NCBI RefSeq assembly: GCF_014451325.2
Contig: NZ_JACSCH020000025.1
Location: 1 to 64,000 of the forward strand
Direction of reading: 5' to 3'
Length of the DNA stretch: 64,000 nt
Source: Streptomyces sp. CB02980
GTDB lineage: Bacteria > Actinomycetota > Actinomycetes > Streptomycetales > Streptomycetaceae
This document shows positions 1 through 8,287 of this stretch, one piece after another. A program made the translations under genes and the position numbers. The notes beneath the pieces are model-generated. The model did not search any database and had not been told where the DNA came from. It saw nothing but the letters and a program-made list of their open reading frames with translations. Position 1 is the first letter of the stretch, and every line of letters starts with the position of its first letter.

Positions 1-100
1 CGGCCGCCTCACCGACATCGAGCGCGACCCCGTCCCTGGCCCGCTTCAGAGCACGGCGCATGGCATTCGCGGTGGGGCGAGCTTCCTGGTCATCCGTCAT
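1..100 (-). CDS. fbiC: FO synthase FbiC, N-terminal fragment
   Basis: This is the first 33 codons of a gene that continues off the left edge. The ATG reads from base 100 leftwards and the peptide contains the stretch RPTANAMRRALKRARDG, which I recognise as the N-terminus of actinobacterial FbiC. That enzyme is a two-domain radical SAM FO synthase that makes the deazaflavin chromophore of coenzyme F420 in the cytosol. The radical SAM cysteine motifs lie outside the window. The context fits: several LLM-class and Ddn-like enzymes that commonly use F420 follow in the window. The call rests on the N-terminus and context only. Confidence 0.8.
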   Translation of the reverse strand, partial: MTDDQEARPTANAMRRALKRARDGVALDVGEAA

Positions 101-205
101 GAACCGAGCATACGAGCGGGCACCACGAGCAGGCTTCGGGTCCCCGCAGGAAGCAGCGGATCCGGCCACGCGGTGAGTCGGTCCCCTGGGGACGGAGCCG
201 AGGAG

Positions 206-1036
206 TCAGAGGTACTCGGCGTACGCGTCCAGGACGCGCAGGACCTCCGGTTCGGCCGCCGGGGGGAGCTGGAGGACGACCTCCTCGCAGCCCAGTTCCG
301 CGTAGTGCGCGAGCTTGCCCGGGGTCGGGAGGACCGCGTACGGGACGATCTCCAGGGTCTTCGGGTCTCGGCCCGCCTTCTCCCACGCCTCCTTCAGGAC
401 CGGGAGCGACTCCGTCAGGCCGCGGCCGCCGATCGGCATCCAGCCGTCCGTCTGCGCGGCGATCCGGGCGAAGAGCTTCGGGCCCGCCGCACCGCCCATG
501 AGGATGCGGGGCGCGCCGCCCGTGGGCTTCGGCCAGGCCTCCGAGGCGCGGACCGAGTGGCCGAACTCGCCTTCGTACGCGGTGGGTTCAGGGGCCCAGA
601 GTGCTCGCATCAGGTTCAGGCGGTCGCGGCCGAGCTCCCGGCGGGTGCGCCAGTCCACGCCGTGGTCGGCCGCCTCCTCGCGGTTCCAGCCGAAACCGAG
701 GCCGAGGGTGAAGCGGCCGCCGGAGACGTGGTCGAGGGTCGCGATCTGCTTGGCGAGGGCGATCGGGTCGTGCTCGGTGATCAGGGTGACGCCGGTGCCG
801 AGCGCGAGGCGTTCGGTGACGGCGGCGGCCTGGCCGAGGGCGACGAAGGGGTCGAGGGTGCGGCCGTACTCGCGGGGCAGCTCGCCGCCCGCCGGGTAGT
901 CCGTGTCCCGTGCGACGGGGATGTGGGTGTGTTCGGGGAGGTAGAGCCCGCCGAACCCGCGCTGTTCGAGCTCGCGTGCGAGCCGCACGGGGCTGATGGT
1001 CTCGTCGGTCAGGAAGATCGTGGTCGAGATCCGCAT
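206..1036 (-). CDS. LLM class F420-dependent oxidoreductase (276 aa)
   Basis: The 276-residue protein starts MRISTTIFLTDETIS and has the luciferase-like TIM-barrel pattern. Visible marks are a substrate-side LYLPEHTHIP segment near residue 35, ATLDHVSGGRFTLGLGFGWN near residue 105, and a C-terminal PILMGG-like strand (APRILMGGAAGP). The LGxGWxxxE pattern is typical of the Rv2161c-like F420-dependent branch. The longer upstream reading frame runs antisense through the next gene and is not real, so I start at the ATG at 1036. It lies on the same strand as fbiC, 105 bp upstream of it, which fits an F420-linked function. The substrate is unknown. Confidence 0.88.
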   Translation of the reverse strand: MRISTTIFLTDETISPVRLARELEQRGFGGLYLPEHTHIPVARDTDYPAGGELPREYGRTLDPFVALGQAAAVTERLALGTGVTLITEHDPIALAKQIATLDHVSGGRFTLGLGFGWNREEAADHGVDWRTRRELGRDRLNLMRALWAPEPTAYEGEFGHSVRASEAWPKPTGGAPRILMGGAAGPKLFARIAAQTDGWMPIGGRGLTESLPVLKEAWEKAGRDPKTLEIVPYAVLPTPGKLAHYAELGCEEVVLQLPPAAEPEVLRVLDAYAEYL

Positions 1037-1135
1037 AGCGGCACGGTAGGGCGTACGGCCCGGATTTCCGAGGGGTGCGACACGAGTGCGTTCCGCGTTG
1101 GCCGGGCGTTCACGGGTACGCACCAGGGTGCCTCC

Positions 1136-2614
1136 ATGAGCGAACCGAGCAGACGTGTACTCCTCGCGACAGGCATCACGACAGGCATCGCTTCGGCCCT
1201 GACCCTGGGCGGTGTGAGCTTCGCCCACGCCGAGGGCGGCGAACAGACGGAGACCGTGACCGGCACCCTGCCGCCCGGCTCCCCCGACTACGTGTACCTC
1301 CCCGTCGAGCTGCCCCGCGGCGTCCGCGAGCTCCATGTCGCGTACTCCTACGAGCGGCCCGCCGTCCCCGCCGGAACCCAGGGCAACGCCCTCGACATCG
1401 GTCTCTTCGACCAGCGCGGCACCGCACTCGGCGGGAACGGTTTCCGCGGCTGGTCGGGCGGTGCGCGCAAGGAGTTCTTCGTCCGGACGGACGAGGCGAC
1501 GCCGGGCTACATCGCCGGGCCGCTGAAGGCCGGGACCTGGTACGTCGTCCTCGCCCCCTACACCGTGGCCCCGCGGGGACTCCCGTACGGCGTCACGATC
1601 ACCCTCCGGTTCGGTGCCGCGCTGCCGGTGCGCCGTCCCGCGTACCCGCCGGAGCGGGCCGCGGGGCGTGGCCGCGCCTGGTACCGCGGCGACTGCCACC
1701 TCCACACCGTGTACTCGGACGGGCGCCGCACCCCCGCCGAGGTCGCCGCGCTCGCCCGCGCCGCCGGGCTGGACTTCCTGACGGCCACCGAGCACAACAC
1801 GCATGGCGGGCACGGCGCGTGGGACGGGCTCGGCGGGGACGACCTGCTGATCCTGCTCGGCGAGGAGGTCACCACCCGCAACGGGCACGTCCTCGCGATC
1901 GGCACCGATCCGGGCACCTTCGTCGACTGGCGCTACCGGGCCCGGGAGAACCGTTTCGGGCACTTCGCACGCGAGATCCGCCGGGCCGGCGGCCTCGTCG
2001 TCCCCGCCCATCCGCACGCCACCTGCATCGGCTGCATGTGGAGGTTCGGCTTCGGCGAGGCGGACGCCGTCGAGGTGTGGAACGGCCCCTTCACCCCGGA
2101 CGACGAGGTGTCCCTGGCCGGCTGGGACGCGGCGCTCGCCCAGGGCCGCTGGACCCCCGCGATGGGCAGCAGCGACGCCCACCGCGACCCGGATCGCGTC
2201 GGCACCCCGCAGACCGTGGTCCTCGCCGACGACCTCAGCCGGCGGTCGATCCTCGCCGGGCTGCGGGCGGGCCGCTCGTACGTCGCCGAATCCTCCGCGG
2301 TCTCCCTGGACTTCTCGGTGACGGACGGCCGGGGGCGGACGGCGGGCATCGGGGAGCGGCTGCGGGTCGACGACGACGAGCCGGTGACGGTACGGCTGAA
2401 GGTGACCGGTGCGCCTGAGGGCGGCACGATCCGCTTCGTCACGGATCAGGGGGTCCTGCACACGACGCCGGTGGCGGCCGGGCCCGCCTCGTGGTCGACG
2501 ACGGCCGCGTACGCCACGTACGTACGCGCCGAGGTCCGCCACCCGGCGGCCCTGCCCCCGCTGCCGGGCGCCCTGGTGGCCTTCACGAACCCGGTGTTCC
2601 TGGAGGCCCGCTGA
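1136..2614 (+). CDS. Tat-exported CehA/McbA-type PHP metallohydrolase
   Basis: The 492-residue protein begins MSEPSRRVLLATGITTG, a twin-arginine signal with a hydrophobic core and a likely AxA cleavage site near residue 32 (FAHAEGG). A beta-rich N-terminal domain (about 35-170) is followed by a PHP phosphoesterase domain. Its metal-binding motifs are GDCHLHTVYSDG near residue 185, TEHNTHGG near 222, PAHPHA near 297 and SSDAH near 345. CehA/McbA proteins hydrolyse carbamates or phosphoesters; the substrate here is unknown. The start is the ATG at 1136, placed so that the twin-arginine motif is N-terminal. The gene is divergent from the LLM gene. Confidence 0.88.
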   Translation: MSEPSRRVLLATGITTGIASALTLGGVSFAHAEGGEQTETVTGTLPPGSPDYVYLPVELPRGVRELHVAYSYERPAVPAGTQGNALDIGLFDQRGTALGGNGFRGWSGGARKEFFVRTDEATPGYIAGPLKAGTWYVVLAPYTVAPRGLPYGVTITLRFGAALPVRRPAYPPERAAGRGRAWYRGDCHLHTVYSDGRRTPAEVAALARAAGLDFLTATEHNTHGGHGAWDGLGGDDLLILLGEEVTTRNGHVLAIGTDPGTFVDWRYRARENRFGHFAREIRRAGGLVVPAHPHATCIGCMWRFGFGEADAVEVWNGPFTPDDEVSLAGWDAALAQGRWTPAMGSSDAHRDPDRVGTPQTVVLADDLSRRSILAGLRAGRSYVAESSAVSLDFSVTDGRGRTAGIGERLRVDDDEPVTVRLKVTGAPEGGTIRFVTDQGVLHTTPVAAGPASWSTTAAYATYVRAEVRHPAALPPLPGALVAFTNPVFLEAR

Positions 2615-2755
2615 CGAACCGGGGCCTGGCGCCCGCCCCGCTCACCCCGGTGCGGGCACACCACGCCCCGGGTGGGTGGGCACCGCCCCATGGGTGGGGG
2701 CGGTGCCCCGGGAAATCCGCAGGCGGGTTCCCGCTTCGGCGCCTACCGTGACCCC

Positions 2756-3496
2756 GTGCTGAAGCAAATCGAGACGTACTACGACGCCGTCCCCCGTTCC
2801 GCCGCCCGCGCCGAGGAGTTCGGACCGCTGACCCTGTTCGTGCGGGAGGGGGCGGGCTGGCCGTACTACGCGCGGCCCGCGCTCGGGTACGACGGGGAGG
2901 CGACGGTCGCCGACGTGGACCGGGTGCGGGCGCGGCAGCGGGAGCTGGGGGCGCCCGAGGCGTTCGAGTGGGTGGCGGAGACGACGCCGGGGCTGCGGGC
3001 GGCCGTGGAGGCGAGCGGGCTCACCGTGCACGAGCATCCGCTGATGGTCCTGGAGGGCGACGTGCTCCCGGTGGCCGGGCCCGAGGGCGTCACCGTACGG
3101 ATGGTCGGCGCGCGCGATCCGTTCCTGGCGAGCGCGGTCGCCGCCCCGTACGCGGCCTTCGGCGCCGAGCCGGCGCCGGACGCCGTCGCCCAGGTCGCCG
3201 GTCGGATCACGGCGGGTCTCACCCATCTCTCGGCCGCCCTCGACGACGCCGGCACGGCGCTCTCGGCGGGGCAGCACCAGCCCGTCGGGGCCGTGTCCGA
3301 GGTCGTCGGCGTCGGCACCGTCCCGGCGGCCCGGCGGCGGGGCCTCGGTCTTGCGGTGACGGCGGCCCTGGTGGCCGACGCCCGGTCGCGCGGCGTGGAG
3401 CTGGTGTTCCTGTCGGCGTCGGACGCGGACGTGGCCCGGCTCTACGGGCGCCTCGGTTTCCGCACCGTCGCCACCGCGCTCATCGCCGAGGCGTAG
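2756..3496 (+). CDS. GNAT family N-acetyltransferase (246 aa)
   Basis: The protein read from the GTG at 2756 starts MLKQIETYYDAVPRSAARAEEFG. The C-terminal half carries the acetyl-CoA binding signature: VGVGTVPAARRRGLGLAVTAALVADA matches the Q/RxxGxG/A pyrophosphate loop, followed by VFLSASDADVARLYGRLGF, the usual last helix and strand of GNAT folds. An in-frame upstream extension exists but has no ribosome site and is low complexity. The acceptor substrate is unknown. No operon partner is evident, as it lies 130 bp before the next gene. Confidence 0.8.
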   Translation: MLKQIETYYDAVPRSAARAEEFGPLTLFVREGAGWPYYARPALGYDGEATVADVDRVRARQRELGAPEAFEWVAETTPGLRAAVEASGLTVHEHPLMVLEGDVLPVAGPEGVTVRMVGARDPFLASAVAAPYAAFGAEPAPDAVAQVAGRITAGLTHLSAALDDAGTALSAGQHQPVGAVSEVVGVGTVPAARRRGLGLAVTAALVADARSRGVELVFLSASDADVARLYGRLGFRTVATALIAEA

Positions 3497-3626
3497 AGGC
3501 GTAGGCGTAGAGGTGCGGAGGCCTGGAGGTGTAGCGGCCTGGAGGATGTCACATCTTTCGCGTCCGCTCCGTCAGTGCGGTGAAGGCAACCGAAACGGCA
3601 CACCGAAACGCTGAGGAGCGATCACC

Positions 3627-4094
3627 ATGGCGCACGCGACCACCCCCCGGATGACCAACCCCGCCTACGTCCTCCCCGGAGCCGGCCCGGCGATCCAGGA
3701 GCTGGTGAAGGCGACCCGCGAGGGCGGTGTCCCGGAGTCGACCCTGGAGCTGGTGCACCTGCGGGCCAGTCAGATCAACAGCTGCGGGTTCTGCGTCGAC
3801 TACGGCGCGAAGAGCGCCCGGAAGAACGGCGTGAGCGACGAGAAGCTGTTCGCCGTCGCCGCCTGGCGCGAGGCCCCGTACTTCTCCGACGAGGAGCGCG
3901 CGGCCCTCGCCCTGGCCGAGGCGGCGACCCGGCTCGCCGACACCTCGGACGCCGTGCCGGACGAGGTCTGGGACGCCGCCGCCGACCACTACGACGAGAA
4001 GCAGCTCGCCGCGATCGTGCTGATGGTCGCGGTCACCAACCTGTTCAACCGGATCAACGTCACCGTCCGCCAGCCGGCCGGAGTCGCCCTCTGA
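3627..4094 (+). CDS. AhpD-like carboxymuconolactone decarboxylase family protein
   Basis: The 155-residue protein is preceded by a clear GAGGAG site at 3613-3618. It has the CMD/AhpD helical fold marks: ELVHLRASQINSCGFCVDYG near residues 46-65, then LFAVAAWREAPYF and the C-terminal NLFNRINVTVRQPAG, typical of the alkylhydroperoxidase AhpD-core subfamily. The two cysteines of CxxC are present. The position usually held by histidine (CxxCxxxH) is glycine here. The family reduces peroxides or acts in radical detoxification, but the missing histidine makes peroxidase activity uncertain. Confidence 0.85.
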   Translation: MAHATTPRMTNPAYVLPGAGPAIQELVKATREGGVPESTLELVHLRASQINSCGFCVDYGAKSARKNGVSDEKLFAVAAWREAPYFSDEERAALALAEAATRLADTSDAVPDEVWDAAADHYDEKQLAAIVLMVAVTNLFNRINVTVRQPAGVAL

Positions 4095-4124
4095 CGAGGC
4101 GGCCGGTCGCGCGCGGCCGGCCGG

Positions 4125-4598
4125 TCAGGCGGGGGCTGCGGCGACCCGTGGCTCGCGTACGAGCAGCACGTCCACCGGGTCCTCGGACTCGTACGTGAAG
4201 CCCTGCCGTTCGTAGAGGCGGCGGGCGGCGCTGCCCTGGAGCACGACCAGGCGGACCGGGGCCGCGGCCTCGTCCGCCCGGGCGAGGAGCTCCCGCAGCA
4301 CCGCCGTCCCGAGGCCCCGCCCCTGGGCCCCGGGGGCCAGGTAGAAGTGCTCCAGGTAGAAGCCTCCGCCACCTTCGTACGGGCGCATCGTCACGCAGCC
4401 CGCGAAGCAGCCGTCCACCTCGACGACCGAGGTGTGCTCCGGCGAGAAGCCGTCCCGCAGCCGCTGCCGCACCCGGTGCTCGTCGTAGCGTCCGAGGCGC
4501 ACCAGGTCGTCCCGCATGACGACCGCCCGCAGCTCGGCCATCGCCTCGACGTCCTCGGCCCGCCCGGGGCGCAGCGACCAGTTCGTCTCCCCATGCAT
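4125..4598 (-). CDS. GNAT family N-acetyltransferase (157 aa)
   Basis: The 157-residue protein starts at the ATG at 4598, seven bases after an AGGA. The fold marks are GFYLEHFYLAPGAQGRGLGTAVLRELL near residue 85 (beta-4 and the RGxG/A acetyl-CoA loop) and VLQGSAARRLYERQGF near 125. It is a stand-alone acetyltransferase, convergent with the AhpD-like gene and divergent from the small secreted protein gene. The substrate is not predictable from sequence. Confidence 0.85.
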   Translation of the reverse strand: MHGETNWSLRPGRAEDVEAMAELRAVVMRDDLVRLGRYDEHRVRQRLRDGFSPEHTSVVEVDGCFAGCVTMRPYEGGGGFYLEHFYLAPGAQGRGLGTAVLRELLARADEAAAPVRLVVLQGSAARRLYERQGFTYESEDPVDVLLVREPRVAAAPA

Positions 4599-4667
4599 GG
4601 ATGCATCCTAGGGAGGCTTCGGGAGCGCCCTCGTAACCGGATCCATGCCGTCCGCGTTGGTGCGGGC

Positions 4668-4883
4668 ATGAAGAAGATGCTCACCGCAGTCGCCCTGACC
4701 TGTTTCGCCGCGACCGGCGGCCTCGCCGCCGCCGGAACCGCCGCCGCCGACGCGGGCGGGATGAACCTGCCGTCGGTCGTGCCGCTCAGCGGCGTCCTGA
4801 CCCCGAAGGCCAAACCGGCCGGTACGCCGGACCTGCCGCCCGCGAACGCGGCGGTGGAACGCCTGCTCCCCGGACACCACTGA
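4668..4883 (+). CDS. Small secreted protein (71 aa)
   Basis: The 71-residue product starts MKKMLTAVALTCFAATGG and has a Sec signal peptide ending at an alanine-rich AxA region near residue 27. The mature part is about 43 residues, rich in proline and alanine, and contains LPSVVPLSGVLTPKAKP. It contains no cysteine beyond the signal peptide. No family is recognised. There is no clear ribosome site, but codon bias supports coding. It is followed at once by a strong hairpin terminator. Confidence 0.65.
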   Translation: MKKMLTAVALTCFAATGGLAAAGTAAADAGGMNLPSVVPLSGVLTPKAKPAGTPDLPPANAAVERLLPGHH

Positions 4884-4900
4884 GCCGTACGGCGGGCGAC

Positions 4901-4951
4901 GAGAAGACGAAGGTGGCGGGACCCCCACGGGCCCGCCACCTTCGCGTTCTC
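4901..4951. terminator. Hairpin terminator after small secreted gene
   Basis: A 13-bp perfect stem (CGAAGGTGGCGGG at 4908-4920 and its inverse at 4932-4944) is extended outwards by GAGAA/TTCTC. It sits between the small secreted gene and the 3' end of the permease gene, so it can serve both strands. Confidence 0.75.
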
Positions 4952-4981
4952 GATGACTCAGGAATGCTCCGCCGGACCCGC

Positions 4982-5017
4982 CGGACTCACCGGACTCACC
5001 GGACTCACCGGACTCAG
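4982..5017. repeat. 9-bp tandem repeat CGGACTCAC, four copies
   Basis: Four head-to-tail copies of CGGACTCAC (the last reads CGGACTCAG) run up to the 3' end of the permease gene. The TCA of the last copy is the complement of the permease TGA stop. The same 9-mer unit recurs inside the TetR gene at 51818-51862. Confidence 0.85.
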
Positions 5018-6597
5018 TCGGCGACGACCAGCGACGGCGTCTCCTTCGTCAGGACCTCGCCGCGGAAGAACGCGGGGCTCCGGCGCTGCATGACCAGCAT
5101 GATCACCACGCCGACGAGCAGCAGTCCGACGCCGATCACGAAGACCGAGCCGACGCCGAAGACCGCGGAGCCGGAGCCGTACGCCGGGTCCCACATGTCG
5201 TACAGCGTCTTGCCGAAGACGGCCGTCAGCATCAGTCCGCCGAGCAGCGGCATCAGGCCCTTGTAGGCGAAGTTCCGGCCGGAGCGGAAGAGCTCGCCGC
5301 GGAAGTACCAGACGCACGCGAAGGCCGTGAGCGCGTAGTAGAAGCAGATCATCAGGCCGAGCGCGTAGATGGTGTCGACCAGGACGTTCTCGCTGAGCAG
5401 GGTCATCACGGTGTAGAAGACGCCGGTGGCGACACCGGCCACGATCGTGGCCTTGCCGGGGGTCTTGAAGACCGGGTGGACCTTGGTGAAGGACTTCGGC
5501 AGGGCCTCGTACGTGGACATCGCGAGCACCGTGCGGGCGACCGGGATGAACGTGGTCTGGAGGCTGGCGGCCGCCGAGGCGAGGACCGCGACGAAGAGCA
5601 GGATGCCGAGCGTGGGACCCATGACCGGGCCGGCGAGCGCGGCGAAGACGTTGTCGGAGGTCTCCGGGTTGGCGAGGCCGAGGCCCTTCTCGCCGGAGCC
5701 GACGACCATCTGGGCGGCGATGCCGGTGGCCAGGTAGGAGCCGACCAGGACGACCATCGCGATGAGCGCGGCGCGGCCGGGGGTCTTGGCGCTGCCGGTG
5801 GTCTCCTCGTTGGTCGCCATGCAGGCGTCCCAGCCCCAGTACATGAAGATCGAGAGGGAGAGGCCGGCGGTGAAGGCGGCGAAGGACTGGACCGCGAAGG
5901 GGTTCATCCAGGACCAGGAGAAGTCGACCGAGGTCTCGAAGGAGCCGGCCTTCGTCAGGGCCATGCCCACGAAGACGGCGAGGACGACGAGCTGGAGGCC
6001 GACGAGGGTGTACTGGACGCCCTTGGTGGCGGTCATGCCGCGGTAGCTGATCGCGGTGGCCGCGGCGATGAGGGCCAGGCAGGTGACGATGTGGACGGCT
6101 TTGTTGTCGTCCAGGGCGGCGATGGACTCGCTGCCGCTGATCTCACCGGCGAGGAGCCAGAAGTAGGAGGTCGCGACGCCCGCCAGGTTGGAGAGGACGA
6201 TGATCGTCGCGATGACGAGGCCCCAGCCGCACATCCAGCCGATGCGGGGCCCGAAGGCCTTCACGGTCCAGGTGAACGAGGTGCCGCAGTCGGGCATGAC
6301 CTTGTTGAGCTCCCGGTACGCGAAGGCGACGAGGAGCATCGGGAGGAAGCCGGCGAGGAAGATCGCCGGCATCTGCAGTCCGACCTCGCCGGCGGTGGAG
6401 CCGAGGGTCGAGGTCAGGCAGTAGACGGGGGCGACGGTCGAGATGCCGATGACGGCACTGCCGAGGAGGCCGACGGAGTTTCCGCCGAGGCCTTTGGTGC
6501 GCACGCCATGGGCGCCGGCCGCGCCGTCGGTGTCACCCGGGGCGTTGACGCCCCTTACCGTGTCTCCGGCCTGGGGCCGCGCTTCCACCTGAGTCAT
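5014..6597 (-). CDS. APC family amino acid/amine permease
   Basis: The 527-residue protein has about 12 membrane helices. The first is GLLGSAVIGISTVAPVYCLT near residue 45, matching the unwound helix 1 glycine motif of APC transporters. Other hydrophobic segments include AIFLAGFLPMLLVAFAYREL and MCGWGLVIATIIVLSNLAG. It is a cytoplasmic-membrane transporter for an amino acid or amine. I start at MTQVEARPQAG (6597); a further in-frame ATG at 6627 would add ten residues, and neither has a strong ribosome site. It lies on the same strand as the aldehyde dehydrogenase and amidohydrolase upstream, separated by 238 bp, so it may share their substrate, but this is not shown. Confidence 0.85.
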   Translation of the reverse strand: MTQVEARPQAGDTVRGVNAPGDTDGAAGAHGVRTKGLGGNSVGLLGSAVIGISTVAPVYCLTSTLGSTAGEVGLQMPAIFLAGFLPMLLVAFAYRELNKVMPDCGTSFTWTVKAFGPRIGWMCGWGLVIATIIVLSNLAGVATSYFWLLAGEISGSESIAALDDNKAVHIVTCLALIAAATAISYRGMTATKGVQYTLVGLQLVVLAVFVGMALTKAGSFETSVDFSWSWMNPFAVQSFAAFTAGLSLSIFMYWGWDACMATNEETTGSAKTPGRAALIAMVVLVGSYLATGIAAQMVVGSGEKGLGLANPETSDNVFAALAGPVMGPTLGILLFVAVLASAAASLQTTFIPVARTVLAMSTYEALPKSFTKVHPVFKTPGKATIVAGVATGVFYTVMTLLSENVLVDTIYALGLMICFYYALTAFACVWYFRGELFRSGRNFAYKGLMPLLGGLMLTAVFGKTLYDMWDPAYGSGSAVFGVGSVFVIGVGLLLVGVVIMLVMQRRSPAFFRGEVLTKETPSLVVAD

Positions 6598-6835
6598 GAA
6601 CAGGACGTTAAATGCTGCGGTTTCCATATCCGGAGGATCAAAATCCGCTCATCTGATCGATCGCCGCCTTGTATTGCGCGGGTCGAAGCGGACACGCACC
6701 AATGATTAAAAGATCGACCACCGGCACGGGCCGACCAACTGGTAGGTCGGTCGACCCGTGTCCGTTATGCGGGAACCGCAGCCAGGCCCGAAATGTCCGT
6801 TTCGAAATTTTCCCGAGGAATTTTCGAGGACGTCG

Positions 6836-8287
6836 TCAGCCCGGCCACACCACCGCTTGCAGCTCGCTGTACGCGTGCAGCGCGTACGAGCCCACGTCCC
6901 GTCCGACCCCGCTCCGCTTGAATCCGCCGAACGGCGCCTCCATGTTCCGTCCGATCGTGTTCACGCCCACCCCGCCGGCCCGCAGCCGGGCCGCGATCCG
7001 GAAGGCGCGGGCCACGTCGCCCGACCACACGTAGTCGAGGAGCCCGTAGTCGCTGTCGTTGGCGAGCGCGATCCCCTCCTCCTCGTCGTCGAAGGGGACC
7101 ACCACGACGACCGGACCGAAGATCTCCTCCCGCACCACCTGCATCTCGTTGGTGCAGTCGGCGAGCAGCGTCGGCGCCACGTAGAAGCCCTTCGGGAGGT
7201 CCGGCCGCTCGCCGCCGACGACGACCCGCGCCCCTTCCTTCCGGCCGAGCTCGACGTACGACTCCACCCGGTCGCGGTGGGCCGCCGAGATCACCGGGCC
7301 GACGATCGTGCCCTGCTCCGCCGGGTCCCCCACCTTCATGAAGGCCAGATAGCCGGTGAGCTTCTCGATCAGCCGCTCGTAGATCCCGCGCTGGGCGAGC
7401 ACCCGGGTCGGGGCCGTACAGATCTGTCCGCTGTAGAAGGAGAACGTCGTCCCGATCCCCATCACCGCCGAGTCCAGGTCGGCGTCGTCGAAGACGAGGG
7501 CGGCCCCCTTGCCGCCCAGCTCCATCAGCTGCCGCTTGAGCGTGCGGCCGCAGACCTCGCCGATCGCCTGCCCGACCGCCGTGGAACCGGTGAACGACAC
7601 CATGTCGACGTCCGGGGAGTCCACGGCCGCCTGCCCCGCCTCCACCGAGGAGCCGGTGACCACGTTGACGACACCCGGCGGGACGCCGGCCTCCTCCAGG
7701 GCGCGGGTCATCGCGTACACGGAGAGCGGGTCCTGCGGGGCGGGCTTCACCAGGACCGTGTTGCCCATCGCGAGCGCGGGGGCGACCTTGCCGGCGGGGT
7801 TGGCCCAGGGGTTGTTGTACGAGGTGATGCAGGTGACGACCCCGACCGGGCGGCGCACCGCCACCGCGCCGAACACCCCGGCCCTCCCCATCGGGCCCGC
7901 CTCGTTGATCTGTGGGGGCAGCGCCTGCTCGACCGGTTCCATGGCCCCGCGCGCGTACCGCCGGAAGCGGGCCGAGCCGACCGCGACCTGCATGCCGCGC
8001 GCCGTGCCGGTGGTGGCGCCGGTCTCGGCGCGGGCGAGGAGGGTGTTCGCCTCGGCGTCCCTGGCCATCAGGTCGGCGGCCCGGTCGAGGATCGCCGCCC
8101 GCTCCTCCGGTCTCGTCCGGGACCAGGAGCCGAAGGCCTCGCGGGCCGCGGCTGCCGCGTCGTACACCTGGGCACGGGAGGCCTCCGGGGCGAGGCCGAC
8201 GACCTCCTCGGTGGCCGGGTCGATCACCTCGTAGTGACCGGCGTCGGGCTCGACCCACTCGCCGCCGATGAAGAGCTTCTGGTTCAC
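6836..8287 (-). CDS. Aldehyde dehydrogenase family protein
   Basis: The 483-residue protein has the full ALDH fold. CITSYNNPWANPAGKVAPALAMG is the NAD(P) entry region, VSFTGSTAVG the cofactor loop, MELGGKGAALVF near 253 holds the catalytic glutamate, and FYSGQICTAPTRV near 287 holds the catalytic cysteine. It oxidises an aldehyde to an acid in the cytosol. Its ATG overlaps the stop of the upstream amidohydrolase gene by 4 bp, so the two are translationally coupled. That suggests the aldehyde comes from, or feeds, the same pathway. The specific substrate is unknown. Confidence 0.9.
   Translation of the reverse strand: MNQKLFIGGEWVEPDAGHYEVIDPATEEVVGLAPEASRAQVYDAAAAAREAFGSWSRTRPEERAAILDRAADLMARDAEANTLLARAETGATTGTARGMQVAVGSARFRRYARGAMEPVEQALPPQINEAGPMGRAGVFGAVAVRRPVGVVTCITSYNNPWANPAGKVAPALAMGNTVLVKPAPQDPLSVYAMTRALEEAGVPPGVVNVVTGSSVEAGQAAVDSPDVDMVSFTGSTAVGQAIGEVCGRTLKRQLMELGGKGAALVFDDADLDSAVMGIGTTFSFYSGQICTAPTRVLAQRGIYERLIEKLTGYLAFMKVGDPAEQGTIVGPVISAAHRDRVESYVELGRKEGARVVVGGERPDLPKGFYVAPTLLADCTNEMQVVREEIFGPVVVVVPFDDEEEGIALANDSDYGLLDYVWSGDVARAFRIAARLRAGGVGVNTIGRNMEAPFGGFKRSGVGRDVGSYALHAYSELQAVVWPG

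Noticed and set aside
4982..5017. Mobile element end
   Set aside because: The repeat is short and tandem, with no terminal inverted repeat, target duplication or transposase in the neighbourhood.
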